This document shows positions 1 through 8,489 of a DNA stretch of 64,000 nucleotides, piece by piece; the stretch's first letter is position 1, and every line of letters begins with the position of its first letter. The notes below the pieces were generated by a model. The model was not told where the DNA came from and made no database searches. It was given only the letters and a program-made list of their open reading frames with translations. The position numbers were made by a program, and so were the translations under genes. Location of the stretch: positions 4,748,001 to 4,812,000 of the forward strand of contig NZ_CP063779.1 in the NCBI RefSeq assembly GCF_021596945.1. The letters run 5' to 3'. The stretch comes from Mongoliitalea daihaiensis. GTDB lineage: Bacteria; Bacteroidota; Bacteroidia; Cytophagales; Cyclobacteriaceae.

Positions 1-221
1 ACATCACATGCAATCGGTGCTACTTTCCCACCTGTGAGTTGCTCAATTTCCTTCGCTGTTTCTTGTAACACATCCAACTTCCGGCTGGTAATGACGAGAT
101 TGGCACCAAGTTTGGAAAAATAAATTGCCATGGATTTACCTAAACCCGTACCACCTCCCGTGATAAGTATACTTTTGCCTTTTAATGCTCCTTCTTTGAG
201 CATTCCTTCTGTGTGTGTCAT
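1..221 (-). CDS. Short-chain dehydrogenase, N-terminal part (2,4-dienoyl-CoA reductase-like), cut by window edge
   Basis: Only the first 73 codons lie in the window; the 3' part runs off the left edge. The reverse strand from the ATG at 221 reads a Rossmann dinucleotide-binding motif, GGGTGLGKS, at about residues 24-32, preceded by a beta strand (KSILIT), and then an SRK at the end of the second strand that usually contacts the NADP phosphate. This is the classical SDR fold. The GGGTGLGK form is common in 2,4-dienoyl-CoA reductases of unsaturated fatty acid oxidation, but the substrate cannot be fixed from this fragment. A 28-bp palindrome lies 48 bp upstream and may be its operator. Confidence 0.8.
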   Translation of the reverse strand, partial: MTHTEGMLKEGALKGKSILITGGGTGLGKSMAIYFSKLGANLVITSRKLDVLQETAKEIEQLTGGKVAPIACD

Positions 222-269
222 ATCTTTTGTAGGTTATTTCTCCGTTGAAGATAGAGAAATAGCAATACA

Positions 270-297
270 AAAAAAAGTATGCATGCATACTTTTTTT
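270..297. promoter_or_regulatory. 28-bp perfect palindrome, candidate operator
   Basis: The core GTATGCATGCATAC (277-290) is a perfect palindrome, extended by seven A on one side and seven T on the other, so 270-297 is fully self-complementary. It sits in the divergent region between the dehydrogenase (start 221, minus) and the lipoprotein (start 351, plus). No unpaired loop and a low GC content make a terminator less likely than a dimeric regulator site of MarR or TetR type. The regulator is not in the window. Confidence 0.5.
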
Positions 298-350
298 CCA
301 ATTTTCAAATTCTCTTAAAAGAACCTAGTTTTACAATTATTTCAGTATGT

Positions 351-1166
351 ATGAAAAAGTTTATCACTCTTGCATTTGTTGCTCTTTTTTGCTTGGCTTG
401 TGACTCCGAAACCGAGAGAACCTTAAGCACTGATTTACAGGTAGAAGGAACAGAGGTATTTAACATATCACTAGCTTTTGAAGAAAGCTTGTACTTTGGC
501 TTGTTAAGTTTAGACGATTATAGAATAGCAGAGAGAGATAGTATCTCTTTACCAGGCTGCCCTATTTTGTCAGTTGATAACGACAGTAGTCAAGTTCGCT
601 TAACATTTCAAGCTAACCCTGCCTGCGACAGTCAAAAACTGGAAAGAAATGGATCAATCCTCATAAACTTTAGTAGAAACACCTCAACAGAATCGATCCG
701 AACGCTGATCTATGATGATTATTCTATCAAAGGTATCCATCTGGATGGAGATCGTAGTTTTACTGTAGTGAGAAATGGAAGTCCTGCCAGTATTCAAGAA
801 AGTTTTACAAATCTTAGAATGACCAATCCACGAGGATCCACCACACGAATTTCAGGCAACTTTTCACATCAGTTGCAACTGTCAAACAGACAGCTCATTG
901 GTTTTACAAGCACTGGGCAACTATCGGGGATCAATATTGCCGGACGAGAATTCACTATGCAACAGACATCTCCCCGTCAATACCTTACTACCTGCCTCCT
1001 TCAAGGCAATCTCCTAGCACAGCAAGGCGTCGAACGATGGAGCATTTCTAGAGGTCAAAACAAAAATGCTGTCCAACACACACTGACTTTCTCTCTATCA
1101 AGCAACTGTGAGACAAATGCAAATCTATCCCTTTCCGATGGCCGGAGTCTTTCCTTCAAACTCTAA
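351..1166 (+). CDS. Predicted lipoprotein of unknown function
   Basis: I do not recognise this 271-residue protein. The N-terminus is a lipoprotein signal peptide with the lipobox ending in Cys17 (FCLAC followed by DS), so it should be anchored to the outer or inner membrane after processing by Lgt and LspA. The body is rich in polar beta-strand-like segments and has several cysteines (for example in LPGCPIL, NPACDSQ, TTCLLQ and SSNCETN) that could form disulfides in the periplasm. The reading frame is open upstream to 279, but the signal peptide places the start at the ATG at 351. It converges with ahcY through a shared hairpin. Confidence 0.75.
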   Translation: MKKFITLAFVALFCLACDSETERTLSTDLQVEGTEVFNISLAFEESLYFGLLSLDDYRIAERDSISLPGCPILSVDNDSSQVRLTFQANPACDSQKLERNGSILINFSRNTSTESIRTLIYDDYSIKGIHLDGDRSFTVVRNGSPASIQESFTNLRMTNPRGSTTRISGNFSHQLQLSNRQLIGFTSTGQLSGINIAGREFTMQQTSPRQYLTTCLLQGNLLAQQGVERWSISRGQNKNAVQHTLTFSLSSNCETNANLSLSDGRSLSFKL

Positions 1167-1170
1167 GCAA

Positions 1171-1206
1171 AAAAAAAGCCTTGAATGTTTATTCAAGGCT
1201 TTTTTT
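1171..1206. terminator. Bidirectional terminator between lipoprotein gene and ahcY
   Basis: A stem of AAGCCTTGAAT and its complement around a four-base GTTT loop is flanked by an A tract on the left and a T tract on the right, so it can terminate both the plus-strand lipoprotein gene (ends 1166) and the minus-strand ahcY (ends 1218). Confidence 0.85.
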
Positions 1207-1217
1207 GGTGGGCATTA

Positions 1218-2537
1218 TTAATACCTATAATACTCCGGTTTGAACGGACCTTCCGGCGTCACACCGATGTAAGCTGCCTGATCGTTGGACAAGATATCCA
1301 ATTCTACACCTAACTTAGATAGGTGAAGAGCTGCCACTTTTTCATCTAAATGCTTTGGCAAGACATAAACTCCTGGCTCGTACTTGTCTGTATTCAACCA
1401 TAATTCCAACTGTGCCAAAGTCTGATTAGTAAAGCTATTGGACATCACAAAAGACGGGTGACCAGTAGCACAACCAAGATTTACCAATCTACCTTCTGCC
1501 AATACGATGATTTGCTTACCATCGATTTCATATAAATCTACCTGTGGCTTGATCACATCTTTGGTGTGTCCGTAGTTTTTGTTCAACCAGGCCATATCGA
1601 TTTCATTGTCAAAGTGTCCTATATTACATACGATCGCTTTGTCTTTCATTGCACGGAAGTGAACTTCAGAAATGATGTCTTTATTTCCAGTTGCGGTTAC
1701 TACGATATCTGCCTCTTTAACTGCATCCACCATTTTCTTCACGGCAAATCCATCCATAGCGGCCTGCAATGCACAAATTGGATCAATTTCGGTCACAATC
1801 ACACGAGCACCTGCGCCTCTTAGGGAAGCGGCAGAACCTTTACCAACATCACCATACCCTGCAACTACCGCTACTTTACCTGCCATCATGACATCCGTAG
1901 CTCTTCGAATAGCATCTACCAATGACTCTTTACAACCATATTTGTTGTCAAATTTTGACTTTGTTACTGAGTCATTGACATTTATGGCTGGCATTGGAAG
2001 TGTACCATTTTTCATACGCTCGTACAATCTGTGAACACCGGTTGTGGTTTCTTCAGAAAGTCCTTTGATCCCGGCAACTAACTCAGGGTAATTATCCAAA
2101 ACCATATTGGTCAAATCACCTCCATCATCCAAAATCATATTCAAAGGCTGACGATCTTCTCCAAAGAAAATGGTTTGCTCGATACACCAATCAAACTCTT
2201 CTGCTGTCATACCTTTCCATGCATAAACAGAAATTCCTGCTGCTGCAATTGCTGCTGCTGCATGATCTTGTGTAGAAAAAATATTACAAGAAGACCAAGT
2301 TACCTCAGCACCTAAGGCTACCAATGTCTCAATCAACACGGCGGTTTGAATAGTCATGTGCAAACACCCTGCTATTCTAGCACCCTTCAATGGCTGCGAT
2401 GCACCATATTCCTCACGTAAAGCCATCAAACCAGGCATTTCTGCTTCTGCCAATGTGATTTCTTTTCTACCCCACTCAGCCAGTGAAATGTCTTTCACTT
2501 TGTACTGGATAAACTTGTCAGATTTTATTTCAGACAT
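1218..2537 (-). CDS. ahcY: Adenosylhomocysteinase
   Basis: The enzyme hydrolyses S-adenosylhomocysteine to homocysteine and adenosine in the cytosol, using tightly bound NAD, and so clears the product of all AdoMet-dependent methylations. The 439 residues match the family length. Visible hallmarks are the substrate-side CLHMTIQTA segment near residue 58, the [11 protein letters not shown] segment with the catalytic Lys/Asp pair, the NAD-binding GYGDVGKG motif, and the typical C-terminal tail ending KPEYYRY, where the lysine and tyrosine reach into the neighbouring subunit. The gene stands alone. A TAATTTTG sequence on the minus strand (2578-2585) fits the Bacteroidota -7 element. I see no SAH riboswitch-like structure in the short leader. 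Confidence 0.97.
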   Translation of the reverse strand: MSEIKSDKFIQYKVKDISLAEWGRKEITLAEAEMPGLMALREEYGASQPLKGARIAGCLHMTIQTAVLIETLVALGAEVTWSSCNIFSTQDHAAAAIAAAGISVYAWKGMTAEEFDWCIEQTIFFGEDRQPLNMILDDGGDLTNMVLDNYPELVAGIKGLSEETTTGVHRLYERMKNGTLPMPAINVNDSVTKSKFDNKYGCKESLVDAIRRATDVMMAGKVAVVAGYGDVGKGSAASLRGAGARVIVTEIDPICALQAAMDGFAVKKMVDAVKEADIVVTATGNKDIISEVHFRAMKDKAIVCNIGHFDNEIDMAWLNKNYGHTKDVIKPQVDLYEIDGKQIIVLAEGRLVNLGCATGHPSFVMSNSFTNQTLAQLELWLNTDKYEPGVYVLPKHLDEKVAALHLSKLGVELDILSNDQAAYIGVTPEGPFKPEYYRY

Positions 2538-2577
2538 ATTATTGAATTATTAATGAATTGATTTTCAAACTAAAATG

Positions 2578-2585
2578 CAAAATTA
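2578..2585 (-). promoter_or_regulatory. Possible -7 promoter element of ahcY
   Basis: TAATTTTG on the minus strand matches the Bacteroidota -7 consensus TAnnTTTG and lies about 40 bp before the ahcY start. I could not find a convincing -33 TTG partner, so this is tentative. Confidence 0.35.
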
Positions 2586-2609
2586 AGTATTTTTATTGGG
2601 AATGAAAAG

Positions 2610-3368
2610 TTATAAACCTAGGTACTGTATTTCCTTGAATCCATAAGATTGAATCTCACCTTTCTTGTTTACCAACAATTTACCATCTTCAGTAACACCT
2701 GTGATCACCCCTTCAAATACATCTCCATCTGAAAACAGTTGTCTCTGCTGATAGTTCAATAAATTTTTAAGATAACTATTTTTCAACATTCGTATTTCAC
2801 CTCGCTTCAAACGAATATAATTCCACTCAATGCGTTGCACAAGCTTTTCCATTACCTCCCAGATATCATGCGTCTTTTGTGTAAGACGGCACAGGGATAA
2901 TGCGCCCGGAAAAGCATTCATGTTTTGATTGACATTGAGACCGATTCCCACTACAGAAGACTCTATCCACTGGCTTTGCAAGGTATTTTCAATCAGCACA
3001 CCGGCTATTTTACCGTATTTCTTATGCAGTACATCATTGGGCCACTTCACAACAAACTCGGGATCAAAAGCCTGTAGCAGCTCTAAAATTGAAAGGCAAA
3101 TGACGATATTCAAATCAAACTGTTGGCCTGCCTTCAAGAACTTAGGTTCCAATACCAAGGAAAAAGTCAAGTTCATGCCGGGCTCCGACCACCATCGATT
3201 CCCACGTTGCCCTTTTCCTTTAGTCTGTTTATCTGTAAAAACGATCACCCCCTCTCCCGCCTCGTTATTTTTCAATAATTGCTGAGCAAAATCGTTGGTA
3301 GAGTGACACTCTGTCAGATAAATAATTTCTTTCCCCAAAAAAACAGTATTGGCAAGGATTTTATGCAT
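2610..3368 (-). CDS. birA: Biotin--[acetyl-CoA-carboxylase] ligase
   Basis: This protein makes biotinyl-5'-AMP and transfers biotin to the carrier protein of acetyl-CoA carboxylase and other carboxylases. The 252 residues cover the catalytic domain and a small C-terminal domain. Family motifs are the adenylate-binding KGKGQRGNRWWS region near residue 50, KWPNDVL, and KIAGVLIE. There is no N-terminal helix-turn-helix, so it is a ligase without the biotin-operon repressor function of the E. coli protein. It is divergent from rsfS with an 88-bp gap. Confidence 0.95.
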   Translation of the reverse strand: MHKILANTVFLGKEIIYLTECHSTNDFAQQLLKNNEAGEGVIVFTDKQTKGKGQRGNRWWSEPGMNLTFSLVLEPKFLKAGQQFDLNIVICLSILELLQAFDPEFVVKWPNDVLHKKYGKIAGVLIENTLQSQWIESSVVGIGLNVNQNMNAFPGALSLCRLTQKTHDIWEVMEKLVQRIEWNYIRLKRGEIRMLKNSYLKNLLNYQQRQLFSDGDVFEGVITGVTEDGKLLVNKKGEIQSYGFKEIQYLGL

Positions 3369-3456
3369 TTATAATAGTTAAATTGTAGAGTATTCAAGAT
3401 ATTTAGACCTTGGTTTTTATGATACCAAATCAAACCACAAAGTTAATCTTTAAAAT

Positions 3457-3816
3457 ATGACAGCAGAAGCGCTGAGCAAAGTAATTATTCAGGGAATGGA
3501 AGAAAAAAAAGCCCACAACATTGTATTGATGGACTTAAGGGGAGTTAAAAATGCATTCACGGACTTTTTTGTAATTTGCTCTGGAAATTCAGACACACAA
3601 CTGGAGGCCATAGCAGAGTCCATCGAAGAATTTGTATATAAAAGCAATCGTGAAAAACCTGCAGTTTCAGAAGGAAAAAGTAACCGTCAATGGATCTTAA
3701 TTGACTATGTAAATGTAGTAGCCCATGTTTTTTTGAAAGACAAAAGGGACTATTACGGTTTGGAAGAGCTATGGGGAGATGCCACAATCACACGTATTGA
3801 AAAATCTTTTTCATAA
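3457..3816 (+). CDS. rsfS: Ribosomal silencing factor RsfS
   Basis: RsfS (Iojap/DUF143 family) binds ribosomal protein uL14 on the large subunit and blocks subunit joining when nutrients are short. The 119 residues match the family, with the DFFVICSGNS segment after the first strand and the C-terminal DYVNVVAHVF and REDYYGLEELW-like stretch (here KRDYYGLEELW). It lies 52 bp upstream of ftsH on the same strand; this rsfS-ftsH order is common in Bacteroidota and suggests co-transcription. Confidence 0.95.
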   Translation: MTAEALSKVIIQGMEEKKAHNIVLMDLRGVKNAFTDFFVICSGNSDTQLEAIAESIEEFVYKSNREKPAVSEGKSNRQWILIDYVNVVAHVFLKDKRDYYGLEELWGDATITRIEKSFS

Positions 3817-3868
3817 ACTTTAACCAGCCAAAATCGTTTTATCAAAAGTTTGCACAAATTACAGCAGC

Positions 3869-5920
3869 ATGAGCGAAAATAATAAAAATAAAAGTTTTGT
3901 ACCAAAAACACCACAAAAGCCTAATCTTCAGCTTTGGCTGATCATCACGGCAGTGATTGTGTTGATTGGAATCACGTTTATAAATCAACGAAGCACCGTC
4001 GTCAATATAACGAAAAGCAGATTTGAGGAAATGTACCTTGCCAATGATGTGGCCAAGGTCATGATCATTAGAAATGAAAATAGGGTAGATATTTCTCTTC
4101 GGGAGTCTGCTTTGCAAAATCAAAAATACAGCACTGAATTAGAGACAAGCAGTCCCTTTTTCAATCCCGCTGGACCTCATTACTCCATAGAGGTACCCAC
4201 TGCTGAAAAGTTTGCTTCAGATTTTGAAGAACTTGAAAGTAAGATGCCAGAGGATCAACGCATAGGATATAGCGTGCGCAATGAACAAAATTGGTCTAAC
4301 TGGTTTTCTAGCTTTGGTTTCTTGATTCTTTTATTCGTCTTCTTCTGGTTGATGATGCGAAGAATGGCCGGGCCAAGCGGTCCAGGTGGGCAGATTTTCA
4401 ATGTGGGGAAATCTAAAGCACAGCTTTTTGATGCCGAAAACAAAGTCAAGATTACCTTTGACAATGTGGCAGGTTTGGATGAAGCAAAAGAAGAAATCCA
4501 AGAGATTGTCGAATTTCTGAAGAACCCTTCAAAATTCACCAAACTGGGTGGTAAAATCCCTAAAGGTGCTTTATTGGTAGGACCTCCAGGCACAGGTAAA
4601 ACCTTGCTTGCAAAAGCTGTAGCGGGAGAGGCAGGCGTACCTTTCTTTACTTTATCAGGTTCTGACTTTGTCGAAATGTTTGTTGGGGTAGGTGCTGCAA
4701 GGGTACGTGACTTGTTTAAGCAAGCTAAAGAAAAGGCTCCTTGTATCATATTTATCGATGAGATTGATGCAATTGGTCGCTCTAGAGGTAAAGGACAAAT
4801 GCCTGGTTCCAATGACGAACGTGAAAATACATTGAACTCCCTACTAGTGGAGATGGATGGATTTGGTACCGATACTGGTGTCATCGTGTTAGCAGCTACC
4901 AACAGACCGGATGTCTTAGATTCTGCGTTGTTGAGGCCGGGTAGATTTGATAGACAAATCAGTATAGACAAACCAGATATCGTGGGCAGAGAAGCTATTT
5001 TTAAAGTTCACTTGCAACCAATTAAAGTAGGTTCAGATATCGATGCTAAAAAATTATCCGCTCAAACACCAGGTTTTGCGGGCGCAGAAATTGCAAACGT
5101 ATGTAATGAAGCAGCGCTCATTGCTGCGAGAAGAAATAAGACAGAAGTAGATATGCAAGACTTCCAAGACGCTGTGGATAGGGTCATTGGAGGATTGGAG
5201 AAGAAAAATAAAATCATCTCTCCAGAGGAAAAGAAAATCGTGGCATACCATGAAGCAGGTCACGCTGTTGCAGGCTGGTTTTTAGAGCATGCAGATCCAT
5301 TGGTCAAAGTAAGTATTGTACCTAGAGGGGTTGCAGCCTTGGGATATGCACAATATTTACCTAAGGAGCAGTTCTTGTACCAAACAGAGCAGCTATTGGA
5401 TGAGATGTGTATGACTTTGGGTGGAAGAGCCGCAGAAGAAATCGTATTTGGGAAAATCTCAACAGGTGCTTTGAGTGATTTGGAACGAGTGACAAAAATG
5501 GCTTATTCCATGGTATCTGTATATGGTATGAACGACATCATTGGTAACGTATCTTTTTACGATAGCAAGTCTACAGACTACCGCATGACCAAACCATATT
5601 CGGAAACTACTGCTGAGACTATTGACTCCGAAGTACGTAAACTCATTGCGGCGGCTTATGAACGCACCAAAGAGCTTTTAGGAAGCAAGCGTGCTGAATT
5701 GGAAACGTTAGCCAAGGAATTGCTCGAAAAAGAAATCTTATTCCAAACAGATTTGGAAAAATTGATAGGCAAGCGCCCGTTTGAAAAGGAGACTACCTAT
5801 GAGGCATTTACCAAAAAAATGGATGCCAAAGAAGCAGATGAAGCTGCTGCCAAAGAGGCCGCTTCTCCAGAGGTTACAGAAAATCCAACTGCGCCTGTAA
5901 ACGAAGAGGAATCGAAGTAA
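3869..5920 (+). CDS. ftsH: ATP-dependent zinc metalloprotease FtsH
   Basis: FtsH is the membrane-bound AAA+ protease that degrades misassembled membrane proteins and short-lived regulators. The 683 residues show a membrane segment at about 21-38, a periplasmic part, a second membrane segment at about 149-163, Walker A GPPGTGKT at 238-245, Walker B IIFIDE at 293-298, the second region of homology around 345-360, and the zinc-binding HEAGH at 461-465. The tail is acidic and alanine/glutamate-rich. Everything expected for activity is present. A strong terminator follows. Confidence 0.98.
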   Translation: MSENNKNKSFVPKTPQKPNLQLWLIITAVIVLIGITFINQRSTVVNITKSRFEEMYLANDVAKVMIIRNENRVDISLRESALQNQKYSTELETSSPFFNPAGPHYSIEVPTAEKFASDFEELESKMPEDQRIGYSVRNEQNWSNWFSSFGFLILLFVFFWLMMRRMAGPSGPGGQIFNVGKSKAQLFDAENKVKITFDNVAGLDEAKEEIQEIVEFLKNPSKFTKLGGKIPKGALLVGPPGTGKTLLAKAVAGEAGVPFFTLSGSDFVEMFVGVGAARVRDLFKQAKEKAPCIIFIDEIDAIGRSRGKGQMPGSNDERENTLNSLLVEMDGFGTDTGVIVLAATNRPDVLDSALLRPGRFDRQISIDKPDIVGREAIFKVHLQPIKVGSDIDAKKLSAQTPGFAGAEIANVCNEAALIAARRNKTEVDMQDFQDAVDRVIGGLEKKNKIISPEEKKIVAYHEAGHAVAGWFLEHADPLVKVSIVPRGVAALGYAQYLPKEQFLYQTEQLLDEMCMTLGGRAAEEIVFGKISTGALSDLERVTKMAYSMVSVYGMNDIIGNVSFYDSKSTDYRMTKPYSETTAETIDSEVRKLIAAAYERTKELLGSKRAELETLAKELLEKEILFQTDLEKLIGKRPFEKETTYEAFTKKMDAKEADEAAAKEAASPEVTENPTAPVNEEESK

Positions 5921-5940
5921 AAGAATCATCAAATAAAATA

Positions 5941-5976
5941 AAAGAAAGGCCGATTTTAAAAATCGGCCTTTCTTTT
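5941..5976 (+). terminator. Rho-independent terminator after ftsH
   Basis: The hairpin pairs AAAGAAAGGCCGATTTT with its complement just past the ftsH stop codon and ends in a T tract. Confidence 0.85.
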
Positions 5977-6126
5977 TTGAGAAATTTTATACCAAACGAT
6001 GCATAATGTGTATATAAGTTTGATTCAAACAACGCTCTGTTTAGCCAAATCCAGTCCAAAAACCCCTCCCCTACAAATAAATCCATCTATCATATGAATC
6101 ATTTTTATTTCAAAAGCATGTTTGTG

Positions 6127-6134
6127 TATATTTG
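6127..6134 (+). promoter_or_regulatory. -7 promoter element upstream of the LpxH-like gene
   Basis: TATATTTG matches the Bacteroidota -7 consensus TAnnTTTG and lies 17 bp before the ATG at 6152, implying a very short leader. It argues against the in-frame TTG at 6122 as the start. A clear -33 element was not found. Confidence 0.45.
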
Positions 6135-6151
6135 AAGCATCGTTTGAATTC

Positions 6152-6913
6152 ATGAAAATAAACCTTAGCCATAAAAAAGTATTTTTTGCATCCGATTTTC
6201 ACCTCGGAGCACCTAACAAAGAAGCCAGCAAAAGGAGAGAAGCCAAAATAATTCGTTGGTTAAATGAAATCGAAGACGAGGCAGCTGCTATCTTTTTGGT
6301 AGGAGATATCTTCGATTTTTGGTTTGAATACGATACCGTTGTACCGAAAGGCTTTATTCGATTCCTTGGAAAAATTGCGGACTTAAGAGATAAAAATATT
6401 CCCGTTTGTTTCTTTACAGGCAATCATGACCTTTGGATGAAGGATTACTTTATCCATGAGTTGGGAATCCCCGTACATCATCAACCTATAGAAGTTGAAA
6501 TTGGTAGCAAACGCTTTTTGATCGGCCATGGAGATGGTTTGGGGCCAGGTGATCAAACCTATAAACTTTTGAAAAAAGTGTTTACAAATCCCGCTTGCAA
6601 GTGGCTATTTAAATGGTTGCATCCAGATATTGGTGTTAAAATCGCCCTCAATTGGAGTTCCAACAGCCGAGCAAGTAGCATGGCTAAAAATGACAATGAC
6701 TTCAAAGGAGAAAATGAATGGCTTTGGCAATACGCCAAACAAGTATATGCCTCAAACCCGCTAGATTATTTTGTATTTGGACACAGGCATCTCCCGCTGG
6801 AGCTTCCAGTTGGAAAGACGGGAACCTACATCAACCTAGGGGAGTGGGTCAGTCAGTTTACCTATGGTGAGTTTGATGGTGAAAAATTTGAATTAAAAAC
6901 CTTCAACTTTTGA
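6152..6913 (+). CDS. lpxH: UDP-2,3-diacylglucosamine diphosphatase-like metallophosphoesterase
   Basis: LpxH removes UMP from UDP-2,3-diacylglucosamine to give lipid X, the fourth step of lipid A synthesis on the inner face of the inner membrane. The 253 residues carry the calcineurin-like di-metal motifs in order: SDFHLG, GDIFDFW, GNHD, GHGD and GHRH. The frame is open to a TTG at 6122, but the ATG at 6152 fits family length and lies downstream of a likely promoter. A second, more divergent homologue lies at 12045-12911; this copy, closer in motif spacing to LpxH proper, is the better candidate for the lipid A enzyme. Assignment is by motifs only. Confidence 0.8.
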   Translation: MKINLSHKKVFFASDFHLGAPNKEASKRREAKIIRWLNEIEDEAAAIFLVGDIFDFWFEYDTVVPKGFIRFLGKIADLRDKNIPVCFFTGNHDLWMKDYFIHELGIPVHHQPIEVEIGSKRFLIGHGDGLGPGDQTYKLLKKVFTNPACKWLFKWLHPDIGVKIALNWSSNSRASSMAKNDNDFKGENEWLWQYAKQVYASNPLDYFVFGHRHLPLELPVGKTGTYINLGEWVSQFTYGEFDGEKFELKTFNF

Positions 6914-7749
6914 AAATCTTCGCGCCGATCTTGCTCCTGCTTTGTTGCATATTTCCTTTCAAGGCAAATGCGCAGCAAGCGTTTGGAGAACCTTTGACGG
7001 TGATTCAAGTACCACGCTTAGATTTGATATCCTTGGATAATCAGGGCTTTATTTTCGCTGTAGATCTAGAGGGGAATCTGTATCAATACCAAGTAGATCA
7101 AACTACTTGGATCAATAACTTCTCTCCTCCCCGCCAAGCAAGAATATCCAGCCTTGAAGCCTTCTGGACTGTTAACATTTTTACTTTTTCCGTAGACCTA
7201 CAGGAATACAGAATCCTGGACCGCTTTATCAATCCCATCGCAGAAAATAGAATCCCAGACCATTTAATTTCATTGGCCAAAGTAGCCACATTAGGAAATA
7301 ACAACATCATATGGGTCTTAGATGAAAGTGATCTTTCCCTCAAACAATTCGATTACAGAAGAAATCGCATCATTCAGCATCAACCGCTTAACTTGATTTT
7401 AGGGGAATCCTTCCTCTATGTGACGGATATGCGGGAGTATGGCAACCTCTTATTTCTTACCATTGAAGATGAAGGAATTTTTATTTTCGATAATCAAGGT
7501 AATTTCATCCGCAAGTACCCACTTCTGCTTACACAAAAATTATCCTTTTGGAAAAACAATTTGGTATTTATTTCCAATGGTGAACTACAACTCCTAGACT
7601 TTCAATCCGGTAAAAATCAAAGCTTCCCACTTCCCAAAGAAGTACAGGACATGTCCGTAATGATCGGTCCTCGTACACTCGTTTTCTACGGTAAAAATCA
7701 GATCCGCATCTACGACCTTGAAAAAACTTTGGGGCTTTTGGAGGAATAA
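6910..7749 (+). CDS. Exported protein of unknown function, TTG start
   Basis: I do not recognise a family. The protein begins with a clear Sec signal peptide (hydrophobic LLLLCCIF, cleavage likely after ANA), then about 255 residues made of short strand-turn repeats such as DNQGFIFAVD, NLYQYQVD, DNQGNFIRKY and LDFQSGKNQ that resemble blades of a beta-propeller. The signal peptide requires translation from the TTG at 6910, which overlaps the stop of the lpxH-like gene in the sequence TTGA; there is no ATG before the signal peptide. The overlap suggests translational coupling, and perhaps a link to envelope assembly, but that is inference. Confidence 0.75.
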   Translation: MKIFAPILLLLCCIFPFKANAQQAFGEPLTVIQVPRLDLISLDNQGFIFAVDLEGNLYQYQVDQTTWINNFSPPRQARISSLEAFWTVNIFTFSVDLQEYRILDRFINPIAENRIPDHLISLAKVATLGNNNIIWVLDESDLSLKQFDYRRNRIIQHQPLNLILGESFLYVTDMREYGNLLFLTIEDEGIFIFDNQGNFIRKYPLLLTQKLSFWKNNLVFISNGELQLLDFQSGKNQSFPLPKEVQDMSVMIGPRTLVFYGKNQIRIYDLEKTLGLLEE

Positions 7750-7813
7750 AATCACTCCATATTAGTTAACTCAGCCTTTCAATGAGTTTGTTTGAACTAC
7801 AGGTGATACAGGT

Positions 7814-7849
7814 AAATAAAAAGGCCACTCTAAGGCGGCCTTTTTATTT
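7814..7849. terminator. Bidirectional terminator
   Basis: AAATAAAAAGGCC and its complement form a hairpin around a short GC-containing loop, with A and T tracts on both sides. It serves the plus-strand gene ending at 7749 and the minus-strand isomerase gene ending at 7851. Confidence 0.8.
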
Positions 7850-7850
7850 T

Positions 7851-8279
7851 TTATCCGATAGACACTAGGGTGATATCGAAAATCAAATCCTCACCTGCGA
7901 GTGGATGATTGGCATCCAACGTGATTTTTGTGTCATCTATATGAACGACCTTTACAGGTACAGGTTGACCTGCTTGATTCTGAAGAGAAAGCTCCAAACC
8001 TAATTCGGGCTTGATATGTGGAGGTACCTGGTCCAATGGTATATCCAACATCATATCGTCTCTTTTTTCTCCATACGCTTCTATAGAAGGGATGGTCACG
8101 GTAATTTCTTGTCCGACTTCCATTCCATTGACAGCTGTATCAAAACCTTTAATCATGTTTCCGTCCCCTACTACAAAAGATAAGGGCTCTCTGTTGGCAG
8201 AGCTATCAAATACAGTCCCATTTTGCAATCTCCCGGTGTAATGTACACTGACAGCATCGCCTTTACTTGCTATTGACAT
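7851..8279 (-). CDS. FKBP-type peptidyl-prolyl isomerase, SlyD-like
   Basis: The protein is predicted to isomerise peptidyl-proline bonds and act as a cytosolic folding factor. The 142 residues start with the FKBP signature (VSVHYTGRLQNGTVFDSS), then contain the insert-in-flap chaperone domain typical of SlyD (about residues 65-120), and close with the DLIFDITLVSI strand. It lacks the long histidine-rich metal-binding tail of E. coli SlyD, as do many short SlyD homologues. It has no signal peptide. Confidence 0.9.
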   Translation of the reverse strand: MSIASKGDAVSVHYTGRLQNGTVFDSSANREPLSFVVGDGNMIKGFDTAVNGMEVGQEITVTIPSIEAYGEKRDDMMLDIPLDQVPPHIKPELGLELSLQNQAGQPVPVKVVHIDDTKITLDANHPLAGEDLIFDITLVSIG

Positions 8280-8376
8280 AAAATACTTTATTGGTTAAAG
8301 TTCAAAGGTAAGGATTATAAATAACCTAAAAAAATGTACGAAAACAACCCAATGCTGTACGCATACGAGAAATAAC

Positions 8377-8392
8377 TGTCCGTTATCGGACA
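8377..8392. promoter_or_regulatory. Palindromic operator TGTCCG-N4-CGGACA
   Basis: TGTCCGTTATCGGACA is a perfect 6-bp inverted repeat with a 4-bp spacer, 97 bp before the NtrC-type regulator. The position fits an upstream activating site, so the regulator at 8490 may bind it and control its own operon. A weak -24/-12-like sequence (8445-8458) follows, but its spacing is one base short. Confidence 0.5.
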
Positions 8393-8489
8393 TTGAATTC
8401 AAGAAAAGTCGCTATATTAGCCTGCTATGCCTGATTTACTGATTTGGCATTATTTTGTCATAGTATCAGACAAATCAAAGCACTAAACG

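Noticed and set aside
1566-2034. Plus-strand open frames inside ahcY
   Set aside because: They are shadows of the well-supported minus-strand gene.
2538-2609. SAH riboswitch before ahcY
   Set aside because: The leader is AT-rich and too short, with no conserved pairing that I can see.
6122-6151. TTG at 6122 as start of the LpxH-like gene
   Set aside because: The likely -7 promoter element lies at 6127-6134, inside that extension.
8445-8458. Sigma-54 (-24/-12) promoter TTGGCA-TATTTTGT
   Set aside because: The spacing between the GG and the G of the second element is one base short and the final C is replaced, so it was not called as a promoter.
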